Assembly (NCBI GenBank): GCA_028825115.1
Contig: JAPKAV010000009.1
Coordinates: 1-37,986, forward strand
Direction of reading: 5' to 3'
Source of the DNA: Candidatus Nanopelagicales bacterium
Lineage (GTDB): Bacteria > Actinomycetota > Actinomycetes > S36-B12
Length of the DNA: 37,986 nt
Below, in pieces: positions 5,958 through 14,452 of this stretch; position 1 is the stretch's first letter; the number at the start of each line of letters is the position of its first letter. Made by a program: the position numbers and the translations under genes. The notes under the pieces are model-generated. The model was given only the letters and a program-made list of their open reading frames with translations, had not been told where the DNA came from and did not search any database.

Positions 5958-7916
5958 ATGACAACGGTTATGTGGAGCCCGGATTTATCCACGCTCCCCC
6001 AGAGTGCGATGGCTAATTTTGTTGAATTCGTTAATAAAAGGCACACACTCGGACTGACAGTCCAAGATTACGGATCATTGCACCGTTGGTCAGTTCAGGA
6101 TATTGGCCGATTTTGGGCAGATCTTGCCGACCACATTGGTCTTAACCTCACCGTCGAGTCAGATGCAGCGCTCCAGGGAGAAAACTTGGAGTCGGCACGT
6201 TGGTTTCCCGGGTCGAGATTAAATTACGCTGAAGTAGCGCTAAGGGAAACCGGTTCGCGGCCTGCCGAGGCACTCGTTGTAATCCATGTCAGCGAAGACG
6301 GCCGACGCACAACGCTGACTCTCGCGGAGTTGACAGACCTTGTTGCGAGAGCGAGGTCAGGGATGCGTCGAATCGGGGTCGCAAAGGGGGATGTTGTCGC
6401 TGCAGTGCTACCAAACTCGATTGAGGCACTTGTTGGATTTCTCGCGAGTGCTTCACTTGGAGCTATTTGGTCGTCTTGTTCTCCTGATTTCGGGGGACAA
6501 GCGATACTTGATCGATTCCGCCAGTTAAAACCGACGCTCCTCATTGCCGTCAATAGTTACTCTTATGGCGGAAAGCTTTTTGATATCTCTTCGACCGTCG
6601 CAACCCTCGTAGGGTCCTTACCAACGTTAAGGGATGCTGTCGTTGCGGGCCCTGAAATGACTTCGCCCTCTCGCCATTCAACTCGCTGGGACAAATTCGT
6701 GTCGGAGTATGAGCCGCTCAAATTTGAGCAGGTTGATTTCTCGCACCCACTCTGGGTTCTATTCTCTTCAGGGACAACCGGTTTACCCAAAGGCATTGTG
6801 CACGGACACGGGGGCATAGTTCTAGAGCATTGGAAGAACCTGCGTTTACATCACGACCTCGGGCCAACTTCGCGATTTTTTTGGTTTACGACGACAGGCT
6901 GGATGATGTGGAATTATCTTGTCTCTGGTTTACTCGTGGAATCAACGATCATCCTCTTTGACGGAAACCCCGGGTGGCCAGATGTGAACCGACTTTGGCA
7001 ATTAGCGGCGGACGAGCAGGTCGAACTCTTCGGGGTTTCCGCATCTTTTATTCATGCTTCGATGAAAGCTGGTGGGCGTCCATCGACTGTCGGAGCTATG
7101 CCCAGACTCAAGTCGATTGGTTCGACAGGATCCCCGCTCTCCCCAGAGGCGTTTGGGTGGATTTCAGAGTCACTGGGTACCCATATTCAAGTTTGTTCCA
7201 CATCCGGTGGGACAGATGTGTGTACAGCATTTCTCATATCAGCACCGAATCTTCCAGTCTGGAAGGGTGAGCTGTCCGGGGCCGGATTGGGGGTTGACGC
7301 CCAGTCCTTTGATGAAAACGGTCAATCGGTGCTCGAAGAAGTCGGCGAGCTCGTCTTGATCCAGGCACTGCCGAGCATGCCGGTAGGGCTGTGGGGTGAT
7401 ATCGATGGATCTCGCTACCGGGATACGTACTTCTCCTTTTACCCTGGTATCTGGCGCCATGGAGATTGGTGCACGCATACCTCACGCGGCTCATTTATTA
7501 TCGTGGGACGTAGCGACGCAACACTCAATCGCGGCGGGATTCGCAGCGGCACCGCAGACTTCTATCGTGCTGTGGAAAAAATCGAGGGCATCTTAGATAC
7601 CCTTGTGGTGGATGTGGTCCAACCTGGCTCGACTGATGACGGAGTCATGTGGTTATTTGTAGTCAAGAGTGATGAGGCGAATGAGCAAGAGATTATTGAG
7701 CAGGTTCGTCGCGTGGTTAAATCTAAATTGTCTCCGCGCCATGTCCCAGATGAAGTTCGATTCATTCCATGTATCCCAAAAACGCTTAATGGTAAGAAAT
7801 GTGAAGTGCCGGTCAAGAGGATTCTCCAGGGTGCCCGCGCCCAAGAAGTCATAAACATTGAGTCCTTGCAGGACGCATCAGCTCTTGACATCTTTATCCA
7901 ACTAGCGAATAACTAA
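5958..7916 (+). CDS. Acetoacetyl-CoA synthetase (acetoacetate-CoA ligase)
   Basis: 652 residues, the typical length of AACS. It is an ANL-superfamily adenylating enzyme: an N-terminal ACS-type lid (RWFPGSRLNYAE at about 80), P-loop SSGTTGLPKG from Ser270, WFTTTGWMMWN, GSTGSPL, CSTSGGTDVCTAF, WRHGDW, GRSDATLNRGGIR, and the catalytic Lys613 in the C-terminal domain (TLNGKKCEVPVK). The GGTDVCTAF and NGKKCEVPVK versions separate AACS from acetyl-CoA synthetase. It converts acetoacetate, ATP and CoA to acetoacetyl-CoA in the cytoplasm. In this operon it probably captures a four-carbon end product so that thiolysis can feed acetyl-CoA. No intact thiolase is found in the window. Confidence 0.93.
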   Translation: MTTVMWSPDLSTLPQSAMANFVEFVNKRHTLGLTVQDYGSLHRWSVQDIGRFWADLADHIGLNLTVESDAALQGENLESARWFPGSRLNYAEVALRETGSRPAEALVVIHVSEDGRRTTLTLAELTDLVARARSGMRRIGVAKGDVVAAVLPNSIEALVGFLASASLGAIWSSCSPDFGGQAILDRFRQLKPTLLIAVNSYSYGGKLFDISSTVATLVGSLPTLRDAVVAGPEMTSPSRHSTRWDKFVSEYEPLKFEQVDFSHPLWVLFSSGTTGLPKGIVHGHGGIVLEHWKNLRLHHDLGPTSRFFWFTTTGWMMWNYLVSGLLVESTIILFDGNPGWPDVNRLWQLAADEQVELFGVSASFIHASMKAGGRPSTVGAMPRLKSIGSTGSPLSPEAFGWISESLGTHIQVCSTSGGTDVCTAFLISAPNLPVWKGELSGAGLGVDAQSFDENGQSVLEEVGELVLIQALPSMPVGLWGDIDGSRYRDTYFSFYPGIWRHGDWCTHTSRGSFIIVGRSDATLNRGGIRSGTADFYRAVEKIEGILDTLVVDVVQPGSTDDGVMWLFVVKSDEANEQEIIEQVRRVVKSKLSPRHVPDEVRFIPCIPKTLNGKKCEVPVKRILQGARAQEVINIESLQDASALDIFIQLANN

Positions 7917-7932
7917 TAGAGAGGAAATGATT

Positions 7933-8232
7933 ATGGTTGAGGAAATTGCATTCATTGAAGTGCAGGAAGGTAAGCAAGATGCATTTGAAGAGGCGGTGAG
8001 AATAGCTAGCAAAGACATATTCCCCCGTTCACAAGGCTTTGTGTCGCTATCGCTGGGTCGCGGCATTGAACGACCCAACACTTTCGCCCTCAAAATCAAA
8101 TGGGATAGCGTAGAGGATCACACAATAGGGTTTGTTCAGTCCGAGCTGTTTGGCGCTTGGAGCGTACTTGTGACTGATCTTCTTGGTGAGGCTCCAATAG
8201 TGGAGCACTGGCGACCTGTAAATTTAGTGTAG
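7933..8232 (+). CDS. Antibiotic-biosynthesis-monooxygenase (ABM) fold protein
   Basis: 99 residues from ATG 7933. An in-frame ATG at 7927 exists, but the GAGG site at 7921-7924 is only 2 nt from it and 8 nt from the second, so 7933 is preferred. The pattern VEEIAFIEVQEGKQDAFEEAV, then GFVSLSLGRGIERPNTFALKIKWDSVEDH is that of dimeric alpha-beta barrel ABM/Dabb proteins. Members include cofactor-free monooxygenases, haem-degrading enzymes and isomerases; no diagnostic catalytic residue can be named here. It is squeezed between the acetoacetyl-CoA synthetase (16 bp) and an SDR (7 bp), so it is surely cotranscribed. It could act as a small accessory enzyme on a quinol-like or dicarbonyl intermediate. 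Confidence 0.7.
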   Translation: MVEEIAFIEVQEGKQDAFEEAVRIASKDIFPRSQGFVSLSLGRGIERPNTFALKIKWDSVEDHTIGFVQSELFGAWSVLVTDLLGEAPIVEHWRPVNLV

Positions 8233-8239
8233 GAATCTA

Positions 8240-8974
8240 ATGGAACCTTTACTCGACGCCAAGACCTGCATTGTGACAGGGGGAGCCCAAGGAATCGGGC
8301 TCGCCACAGCAGAGATGATGTGGAAACACGGAGCCAATATTGTTGTCGCAGACGTGAGTGAAGTACGCCCGGACTCAATTACGCAATTCTCTGATCGATT
8401 TTTGTATGTTGCATGTGATGTTACTGAAATTACGTCCATGGAGAGACTTTTTGATCGAGCCATTGACAAGTTTGGCATTGTTAACGTTCTCGTTAACAAT
8501 GCAGGCATCACTCGAGATGCAACTTTGTCGAAAATGACCGAGCAACAGTTTGATGAGGTCATTAATGTCAACCTCAAGGGAGTTTGGGTTGGCACGAAAA
8601 CCGCTGCCTCGTACATGAAGGGATCTGGCGGAGGCGCAATCGTCAATCTGTCCTCAATCAGCGGGAAGGTCGGCTTCTTTGGGCAGACCAACTATTCGGC
8701 AGCCAAGGCTGGCGTAGTCGGTCTCACGAAAGCTGCCGCTAAAGAGGTTGCGCGGTATGGAATCCGAGTGAATGCGGTTCAACCGGGCTTGATTGAAACT
8801 CCCATGACGGCATCTCTTTCAAAAGAGATACTCCAAGAGAAGATACGCGAGATTCCACTAGGAAGGCCGGGTGCGGCAGGCGAGGTGGCGAAAGCAGTCC
8901 TCTTTCTTGCTTCCGATCTATCAAGTTACGTAACTGGCGCCGTGCTAGAGGTCACGGGCGGTCGGTATATGTAG
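8240..8974 (+). CDS. Short-chain dehydrogenase/reductase, FabG-like
   Basis: 244 residues. The cofactor loop TGGAQGIG is at 13-20, Asp38 sits after beta-2 (VADVS), which favours NAD(H), NNAG is at 86-89, and the catalytic residues are Ser139, Tyr152 and Lys156 (YSAAK). The segment GITRDATLSKMTEQQFDEVINVNLKG is close to FabG/PhaB consensus. FabG-like members interconvert 3-oxoacyl and 3-hydroxyacyl thioesters; 2-hydroxycyclohexanecarboxyl-CoA dehydrogenase (BadH) belongs to the same group. It ends the forward operon and is convergent with the LacI gene, with only 9 bp between them. Its role is probably oxidation of a hydroxyacyl or cyclic hydroxy intermediate. The exact substrate is unknown. 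Confidence 0.9.
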   Translation: MEPLLDAKTCIVTGGAQGIGLATAEMMWKHGANIVVADVSEVRPDSITQFSDRFLYVACDVTEITSMERLFDRAIDKFGIVNVLVNNAGITRDATLSKMTEQQFDEVINVNLKGVWVGTKTAASYMKGSGGGAIVNLSSISGKVGFFGQTNYSAAKAGVVGLTKAAAKEVARYGIRVNAVQPGLIETPMTASLSKEILQEKIREIPLGRPGAAGEVAKAVLFLASDLSSYVTGAVLEVTGGRYM

Positions 8975-8983
8975 AACCTGGGA

Positions 8984-9994
8984 TTAGTGCGTCTCCGCAT
9001 CAAGAGCGCGAGGGCGGCCATGGGTGGATCGCAGCGTGAGTACAGGTTTCATTGTCACCCGCTGCACCGCCCGCTCAGTATCGTCCATTCGACGTGTCAA
9101 CAATCCTACTGCGGTCATTGCCATTTCTTCAAGTGATACGCCCACAGTAGTAAGCCCAAATATGTTCCAACTCGACATGGGAATGTTGTCGAAGCCAACG
9201 AGGGTCACGTCTTCTGGGATCCTCACCCCGAGAGCAGCTGCTTCACTGACGGCACCAAGAGCGATAACGTCGTTGGCGCAGAAGATAGCGGTCGGCTTTG
9301 CATTCCAGAGATACTGAAATCCTTGGGACCCAGTTGTTGAAGAGAAGGGGCCACTAAAAGTGAGTGAGTTGGGAAGGCTTGCCCCAAGCCGTCCAAGGGC
9401 TTGGGCGAAGCCAGTACGCCTTTCGAGGCCGGTACTCGCGGTATCCGGCCCAAAAATAGCTCCGATACGTTGATGTCCCAGCCCAAGGAGGAGCTTTGCC
9501 AAATCCCAAACACCAACGGTGTTGTTCACCACACATGCGTCATATTCTGGCTGGCGGGTGTCTCGGTTGAGGAGCACAAAGGGGACTCCTCTGCGACGCA
9601 ATTCGTAGGGAAGCTGGCTATCCAATTCTGTCGTTGTGAGAATTACGCCGTCCAACGATCCATCGATTATGGGTTCCAATTCAACAGGTTCGTGACCGCG
9701 GTCGGTTACAAGAATGGTGCGATATCCAAGGCGAGCAAGTTCATCATGCACAGGTTCAATGATCGCCGGATAAAACGGGTTCGAAAGTTCGGCGCTGACA
9801 ATTCCAATGCGCCCAGATGTCTGCGTAGAAAGTGTCCGGCCGGCTTGAATCGGAACGTAGCCAAGGGTGCGAGCAGCTTCGCGTACCTTTCGGCGAGTTG
9901 AGGCAGAGACTCCCCACTGGTCGCGCAATGCGCGCGAGACTGTGGGCTGTGACACTCCTGCGAGCCGCGCAACATCGTGACTCGTGATCGCCAT
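8984..9994 (-). CDS. LacI-family transcriptional repressor
   Basis: 336 residues, normal length. The N-terminal HTH (TSHDVARLAGVSQPTVSRAL, about 4-23) is followed by the hinge-helix region ending RTLSTQTSGRIGIV and a periplasmic-binding-type effector domain (NPFYPAIIEPV, DGVILTT, VNNTVG, GHQRIGAIFG, FCANDVIALG, VTLVGFDNIP). The divergent operon begins 96 bp away, and a perfect 14-bp palindrome with a central CG, the usual LacI-type operator form, lies between them. The protein most likely represses the HisD-kinase-lyase-PxpABC operon and perhaps itself, and is released by a pathway intermediate. The effector cannot be told from sequence. Confidence 0.93.
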   Translation of the reverse strand: MAITSHDVARLAGVSQPTVSRALRDQWGVSASTRRKVREAARTLGYVPIQAGRTLSTQTSGRIGIVSAELSNPFYPAIIEPVHDELARLGYRTILVTDRGHEPVELEPIIDGSLDGVILTTTELDSQLPYELRRRGVPFVLLNRDTRQPEYDACVVNNTVGVWDLAKLLLGLGHQRIGAIFGPDTASTGLERRTGFAQALGRLGASLPNSLTFSGPFSSTTGSQGFQYLWNAKPTAIFCANDVIALGAVSEAAALGVRIPEDVTLVGFDNIPMSSWNIFGLTTVGVSLEEMAMTAVGLLTRRMDDTERAVQRVTMKPVLTLRSTHGRPRALDAETH

Positions 9995-10029
9995 TTTCTC
10001 TCATTTCTCAAGGTATTGTTCGATACTGC

Positions 10030-10058
10030 TTGACATGCATACGTATGCAAAGAATAGT
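10030..10058 (+). promoter_or_regulatory. Promoter with LacI-type operator in its spacer
   Basis: A consensus -35 TTGACA (10030-10035) and a -10 AATAGT (10053-10058, four of six matches) are separated by exactly 17 bp. The spacer contains the perfect 14-bp palindrome TGCATACGTATGCA (10036-10049), with the central CG step typical of LacI/GalR-family operators. A repressor bound there would cover the whole promoter. On the opposite strand TTGCAT within the same palindrome may serve as a -35 for the repressor gene, which would give autoregulation (weaker). The sequence pattern is seen directly; the binding partner is inferred from divergent gene order. Confidence 0.8.
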
Positions 10059-10089
10059 AGGATTACAACTACGAGGCAAGGGAACTGAT

Positions 10090-11412
10090 ATGGCTAAAGT
10101 ACTCAAGGCGCCGGTGGACAAAGAGATTGCTACTGCAGCCCAAGTGGAGGTTCGAGGGGTTGTTGCAGAGGTTATCGCAGATATTCGCTTGCGCGGCGAT
10201 GAAGCCGTACGCGAGTACTCAGAGAAATTTGACAAATGGTCGCCGGAGAACTTTAAGCTCAATCAAGAAGAGATTGAGCGCATCATAAGTGACGTTCCAG
10301 CACAATCCATTGACGACATTAAAGCCGTGCAGGCTAATGTGCGGGCGTTCGCTCAACTCCAGAAGGATTCTTTGAAAGATTTCGAAGTAGAGACCATGCC
10401 TGGAGTGTTCCTTGGGCAAAAAAATATTCCTGTTAACGCTTCGGGGGCCTACGTCCCCGGTGGCCGTTACCCGCTTGTCGCATCAGCTCATATGACAGTT
10501 GTTACCGCGAAAGTTGCGGGCGTCCAACATGTTGCAGCATGTACTCCGCCCATTCGTGGTGAGATTCCCGCGGCCACTATTGCGGCCATGCATCTTGCAG
10601 GTGCAGATGACATTTATTTGCTTGGTGGAGTCCAGGCGGTAGCTGCGATGTCACTGGGCACCGAAACCATTAAGAAGGTCGATATTCTCGCCGGCCCAGG
10701 CAACGCATACGTAGCTGAAGCCAAACGACAACTGTTTGGAGAGGTCGGCATCGATCTGTTCGCCGGACCGACCGAGATTTTGGTGGTTGCAGATGAATAT
10801 GCAGACCCATTTATCGTTGCGGTTGATCTCTTGAGTCAGGCTGAGCACGGCCCAGATTCTCCCGCAATTCTAATTTCAACGTCGGAGGTTGTCGCCCATA
10901 AAGCGATGGAACACATTGACCGCATTCTGCCCGAGATGCCCACGAATGACATGGCCGGGCCAGCGTGGCGGGATCATGGTGAAGTGATCGTCGTTGGCAA
11001 TAGAGATGAAGCATTCGCTCTTGCCGATGAACTCGCGAGTGAGCACGTGCAGATTCTGATGGAGAATCCTCGGGAGGCACTCGAAAAAATGACAGACTAT
11101 GGCGCACTTTTCTTAGGAGAGGGAACCTGTGTCTCTTATGGCGACAAGGTCATTGGCACTAATCACACCCTCCCTACCCGCAAAAGTGCCCGGTATACCG
11201 GCGGACTTTGGGTTGGTAAGTACCTCAAGACGGTCACCTATCAAGAAGTAGTGAACGAGGAATCAAGCACCGAACTTGGCCGCATGTGCGGGCGAGCGAG
11301 TCGAGTTGAGCTGTTCGAAGGCCATGCCCGATCTGGTGACGTGCGGGCGACAAAGTACGCAGGGGATCCCTTGCCATGGGCAGAATGGGCTTTTCAGCCA
11401 CAAAAATCGTGA
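10090..11412 (+). CDS. Histidinol-dehydrogenase-family enzyme (catabolic HisD paralogue, HpsN-like)
   Basis: 440 residues from ATG 10090, which has AAGGGA upstream; longer frames would run back through the promoter and operator. The fold is HisD throughout: NIPVNASGAYVPGGRYPLVA, GPGNAYVAEAKRQLFG, DLFAGPTEILV, SQAEHGPDS with Gln and His metal ligands, ASEHVQ with the catalytic Glu-His pair, THTLPT-like NHTLPTRKSARYTGGLWVGKYLK, and FEGHARSGD with a C-terminal His ligand. HisD oxidises an amino alcohol to an acid in two NAD steps. The sequence style (GQKNIPVNASGAYVPGG) matches paralogues such as sulfopropanediol 3-dehydrogenase HpsN rather than biosynthetic HisD, and no other his gene is near. 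As first gene of the LacI-controlled operon it probably oxidises a primary alcohol of the substrate to a carboxylate. Confidence 0.85.
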   Translation: MAKVLKAPVDKEIATAAQVEVRGVVAEVIADIRLRGDEAVREYSEKFDKWSPENFKLNQEEIERIISDVPAQSIDDIKAVQANVRAFAQLQKDSLKDFEVETMPGVFLGQKNIPVNASGAYVPGGRYPLVASAHMTVVTAKVAGVQHVAACTPPIRGEIPAATIAAMHLAGADDIYLLGGVQAVAAMSLGTETIKKVDILAGPGNAYVAEAKRQLFGEVGIDLFAGPTEILVVADEYADPFIVAVDLLSQAEHGPDSPAILISTSEVVAHKAMEHIDRILPEMPTNDMAGPAWRDHGEVIVVGNRDEAFALADELASEHVQILMENPREALEKMTDYGALFLGEGTCVSYGDKVIGTNHTLPTRKSARYTGGLWVGKYLKTVTYQEVVNEESSTELGRMCGRASRVELFEGHARSGDVRATKYAGDPLPWAEWAFQPQKS

Positions 11413-11446
11413 GCATATTTTTCCGCAAAAGCGCATCGGAGAGCCT

Positions 11447-12448
11447 GTGACAAGCGAAAGTAAGTCAGACGATGCCGGCCGTGAAGGCGGGACCGACTCC
11501 GGCGATCTCTGCCAACTTGTCGAACGCACCCACGGACTTTCCGTTATCGCAGCGCGCTCACTGGGAGGGGAACTCGATACAAATGTTTGGATTCGCGATT
11601 CCCAGGATCGTGAATACACAATCAAGAGATCCACATGCGGTGACCCCCAAGAGATCCGATGGCAGTACTTGGTGCTTGAGCATCTCAATAAAAGGCTCGC
11701 TGGGATCCAGGTTCCCACTCTCGTCCCTACCCTTGAGGGCGATTGGGACGTTGTTTGTGAGCACGGTTCAACCTGGGTCGTGGTCCGACTCGCCAATTGG
11801 GTCCCTGGCCAGGTGATCGCAAGCCACCATCAGCCGCCCCCCAGATTACTCAAAGAATGGGGGCTTTTAGCGGCGAACACCGTTCTTGCGCTGTCAGATT
11901 TTGATCCTGGTTCTGTCCCTCCCACTCATTATTGGGATCTGCGAAAGTCCCTAGTGGCCGTCGAATCCTGTTTAGAGTTTGTTGAGGACCGAGAAAATCG
12001 TCTGGCAGTTGAGCGGTTGATGGAAGGTAGCGAAGCAGCTATTGAAAAATTTGAACAACTTCCACACCAGGTTATCCACCAAGATCTCAATGATTTTAAC
12101 GTCCTGATCAGCGAAGTATCGACAGAAGCCCGAGTTACTGGCCTTTTGGATGTAGGTGACACAGTCTTCGCCCCGCGGCTTTCCGAGCTTATTGTCGCAT
12201 CCGCATACGCGATGCTGCGCCAACCACAGCCATTGTCAGCCGTCGATCAAGTGATTGGCGGATACGCGGAAATATTGCCGCTGCCCGATGCTGAATATGA
12301 CATGGTGAGACAGTTGTCCGGGCTGCGCCTGTGTGTCAATGCGACGACATGGACAAAGCGAGCATCTCTGGAACGAACAATGTACGGACAAAGAAGAATG
12401 GCCGCAACGTGGCCAACAATACGCACGCTCGCAAAAGTAATTGGTTAG
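11447..12448 (+). CDS. Aminoglycoside-phosphotransferase-fold small-molecule kinase
   Basis: 333 residues from GTG 11447, chosen because GGAG at 11438-11441 is 5 nt upstream; the frame is open further back but that part overlaps the dehydrogenase gene. Kinase features are a beta-sheet N-lobe with YTIKRS as the ATP-binding lysine, then HQDLNDFNVLI (catalytic Asp and Asn loop) and LLDVGDTVFAPRLSEL, in which the metal-binding Asp is in DVGD. Canonical APH enzymes read HGDLHPGN and IDWGD; the version here resembles hydroxylysine kinase and the kinase domain of APH-M23-aminotransferase fusion proteins. It would phosphorylate a hydroxyl of a small alcohol or amino alcohol. The downstream phospho-lyase strongly supports such a kinase-lyase pair. 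The substrate is unknown. Confidence 0.8.
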   Translation: MTSESKSDDAGREGGTDSGDLCQLVERTHGLSVIAARSLGGELDTNVWIRDSQDREYTIKRSTCGDPQEIRWQYLVLEHLNKRLAGIQVPTLVPTLEGDWDVVCEHGSTWVVVRLANWVPGQVIASHHQPPPRLLKEWGLLAANTVLALSDFDPGSVPPTHYWDLRKSLVAVESCLEFVEDRENRLAVERLMEGSEAAIEKFEQLPHQVIHQDLNDFNVLISEVSTEARVTGLLDVGDTVFAPRLSELIVASAYAMLRQPQPLSAVDQVIGGYAEILPLPDAEYDMVRQLSGLRLCVNATTWTKRASLERTMYGQRRMAATWPTIRTLAKVIG

Positions 12449-12513
12449 GTTATTGATTGTTAAAGACGTTTCGCCGAAAAATGCGTTAACTTAAGCCATA
12501 CCTAGGAGGTGAA

Positions 12514-14433
12514 GTGGCGATGTCTTTTTGGACTAAGATTCTACCTCAGGGGTACACCATTGTTTCCATCGACCTCTCACCTGGAAGTGATGCCTACGAT
12601 GAGGCGCTTTGGTCCGACCCATTAAGCACAAGTGCTTATATTGACGGCCTCCTGGGCGATAGAAAAATGACAGCTGGAACTATCTCAGCGGGTAGCGTGA
12701 TCATGGCGTGGGCCAATGACTCGCAGCGATCCAGTGATGTGGCCACTACCGCTGAACATGCGTTAGTTATTACTCAACCAGGGACTCAGGTCAGATGGCC
12801 AGGGATGCCGGCCATCGTTCACATGGTTGAACCGAATCGAGTACTCGTCCGGGAATTAGATTCTGGTTCCGCTTTCGCGTTCAACGGAATCGAACCGGGC
12901 GTGGTGACGGGTCAAACGATTTCTGCTGGTGATGTTTTAGGTGCATCAACATCTTTAGTCCACGATTCGGTTATTGGCGATTATTTTTCTATTCAAGTCG
13001 TGACCGATCACAAAAACTCCTATTCGCAACTTGGACTCCTGACCACGCAGGAACTTTTTGAAGCTCGACGAGCTGTAATAGAGGGCGGATTCGACTCACT
13101 TGGTCTGAAGAAAACTACGGGACCACTATCTTCCAGCGAGATAGTCGCTTTGCGGGACAAGAGATTGGCTCGATCGCAGCGGGCTTACTATCGCGTTCCG
13201 CCAGCACTAGTGAGGGCTAAAGGCGTCTGGATGTACGACGAAAACGGTGGCGCATACCTTGACACAATAAATAATGTCACCCACGTGGGTCATAGCAATT
13301 CACGAATAACGAGGGCTGCCAATCGGCAACTGGCTAAACTCAATACAAATTCTCGATTTGTATACGAGGGTCTCGCCCAGTATGCGGATCGCCTGGTTGC
13401 AACGCTCCCAGATCCACTTGAAGTTGTTTTCTTCGTCTGTACGGGGAGTGAGGCCAACGATCTTGCGCTTCGAATATCCAGACAATTCACTAGCCGTCGC
13501 GATGTCGTGATCTTGGATGGTGCCTACCACGGGAACACAACGGCAGTGATGGAGATAAGCCCCAATCGTTATAAGGGTCCGGGGGGGCGAGGCAAGCCGG
13601 AGACAACGCACGAACTTGAAACCCCGGACCTTTATCGTGGCTCATATCGTTACGGAGACACTTCTGCAGGAGCCAACTACGCGGCAGATGCATCGTTGGT
13701 ATTTGAAGGGCTCTCGCAAACCAACAGCCAACCGGCGGCTTTCATTGCTGAATCTCTCATGGGGACTGCGGGCAATGTTGTATTGCCAGATGGCTATCTT
13801 GAAAAGGTATTTGCTACGGCCCGAAGCCACGGTGCACTTTGTGTATCTGACGAAGTACAGGTCGGGGCGGGCCGCTTCGGAAATCACTATTGGGGATTTG
13901 AAGACCAAGGTGTGGTTCCTGACATTGTGACGATGGGGAAGCCGATAGGCAACGGGCATCCAATGGCGGCCGTGGTCACGACTCGCGAAATTGCCCAGGC
14001 TTTCGACGACGGTGTTAAGTACTTCAATACTTTTGCGGGGAATCCTGTGTCCTGTGCAATTGGAATGGAGGTCCTCCAAATTATTGACGATGAAAATTTA
14101 CAAGATAATGCCCAGAATGTTGGCGCCTACCTGTTGGCTTCATTGACTGAGCTCAAGGCCAAGCATGAACTTATCGGCGATGTCAGAGGAAAAGGCCTTT
14201 ATTTGGGTGTCGAATTAGTTCGGGACCGTGAAAATCAAGAACCAGCGAAAAAAGAGGCCGCCTGGATCAGTGAGGAATTGCTCAAGCACGGTGTCATTTC
14301 CTATCCAACAGGGGTTTATGACAATGTCCTAAAAGTGAAGCCCCCGATGGTGTTTGACAAGTCGAACGCAGACTTCTTTATCGAAGGATTGGATCAGGTT
14401 TTCGCTTCGCCCCGACCACTTTTTGAATCCTAA
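12514..14433 (+). CDS. Class-III aminotransferase-fold PLP enzyme with N-terminal M23-like domain; predicted amino-alcohol-phosphate phospho-lyase
   Basis: 639 residues from GTG 12514 (ATG two codons later at 12520 is also plausible; AGGAGG is at 12504-12509). Residues about 1-200 are a beta-rich domain with GQTISAGDVLG, recalling a degenerate M23-peptidase/lipoyl-like fold; the zinc ligands HxxxD and HxH are not evident. From about 220 it is a full class-III aminotransferase fold: VTHVGHSN, CTGSEANDLALR, GAYHGNT, SDEVQVGAGRFG, and PLP Lys476 in TMGKPIGNGHP. DEVQVG-GR and TMGKPIGNGHP are characteristic of the AGXT2L group (ethanolamine-phosphate and 5-phosphohydroxylysine phospho-lyases), which release ammonia and phosphate rather than transaminate. 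With the kinase upstream it reproduces, as separate genes, the APH-M23-aminotransferase fusion known in other bacteria. Confidence 0.85.
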   Translation: MAMSFWTKILPQGYTIVSIDLSPGSDAYDEALWSDPLSTSAYIDGLLGDRKMTAGTISAGSVIMAWANDSQRSSDVATTAEHALVITQPGTQVRWPGMPAIVHMVEPNRVLVRELDSGSAFAFNGIEPGVVTGQTISAGDVLGASTSLVHDSVIGDYFSIQVVTDHKNSYSQLGLLTTQELFEARRAVIEGGFDSLGLKKTTGPLSSSEIVALRDKRLARSQRAYYRVPPALVRAKGVWMYDENGGAYLDTINNVTHVGHSNSRITRAANRQLAKLNTNSRFVYEGLAQYADRLVATLPDPLEVVFFVCTGSEANDLALRISRQFTSRRDVVILDGAYHGNTTAVMEISPNRYKGPGGRGKPETTHELETPDLYRGSYRYGDTSAGANYAADASLVFEGLSQTNSQPAAFIAESLMGTAGNVVLPDGYLEKVFATARSHGALCVSDEVQVGAGRFGNHYWGFEDQGVVPDIVTMGKPIGNGHPMAAVVTTREIAQAFDDGVKYFNTFAGNPVSCAIGMEVLQIIDDENLQDNAQNVGAYLLASLTELKAKHELIGDVRGKGLYLGVELVRDRENQEPAKKEAAWISEELLKHGVISYPTGVYDNVLKVKPPMVFDKSNADFFIEGLDQVFASPRPLFES

Positions 14434-14452
14434 CCCTCGAACAGGAGATCTC

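Noticed and set aside
10030-10089. N-terminal extension of the HisD-like protein
   Set aside because: It would translate through the -35, the palindromic operator and the -10; ATG 10090 has a proper ribosome-binding site and matches the start of the family.
10090-11412. Histidine biosynthesis HisD
   Set aside because: No other his genes are nearby, the gene is under a LacI-type repressor with catabolic partners, and sequence style fits the HpsN-like paralogues.
11276-11446. N-terminal extension of the kinase overlapping the HisD-like gene
   Set aside because: The extension is not conserved-looking, overlaps a real gene in another frame, and GTG 11447 has GGAG at the right distance.
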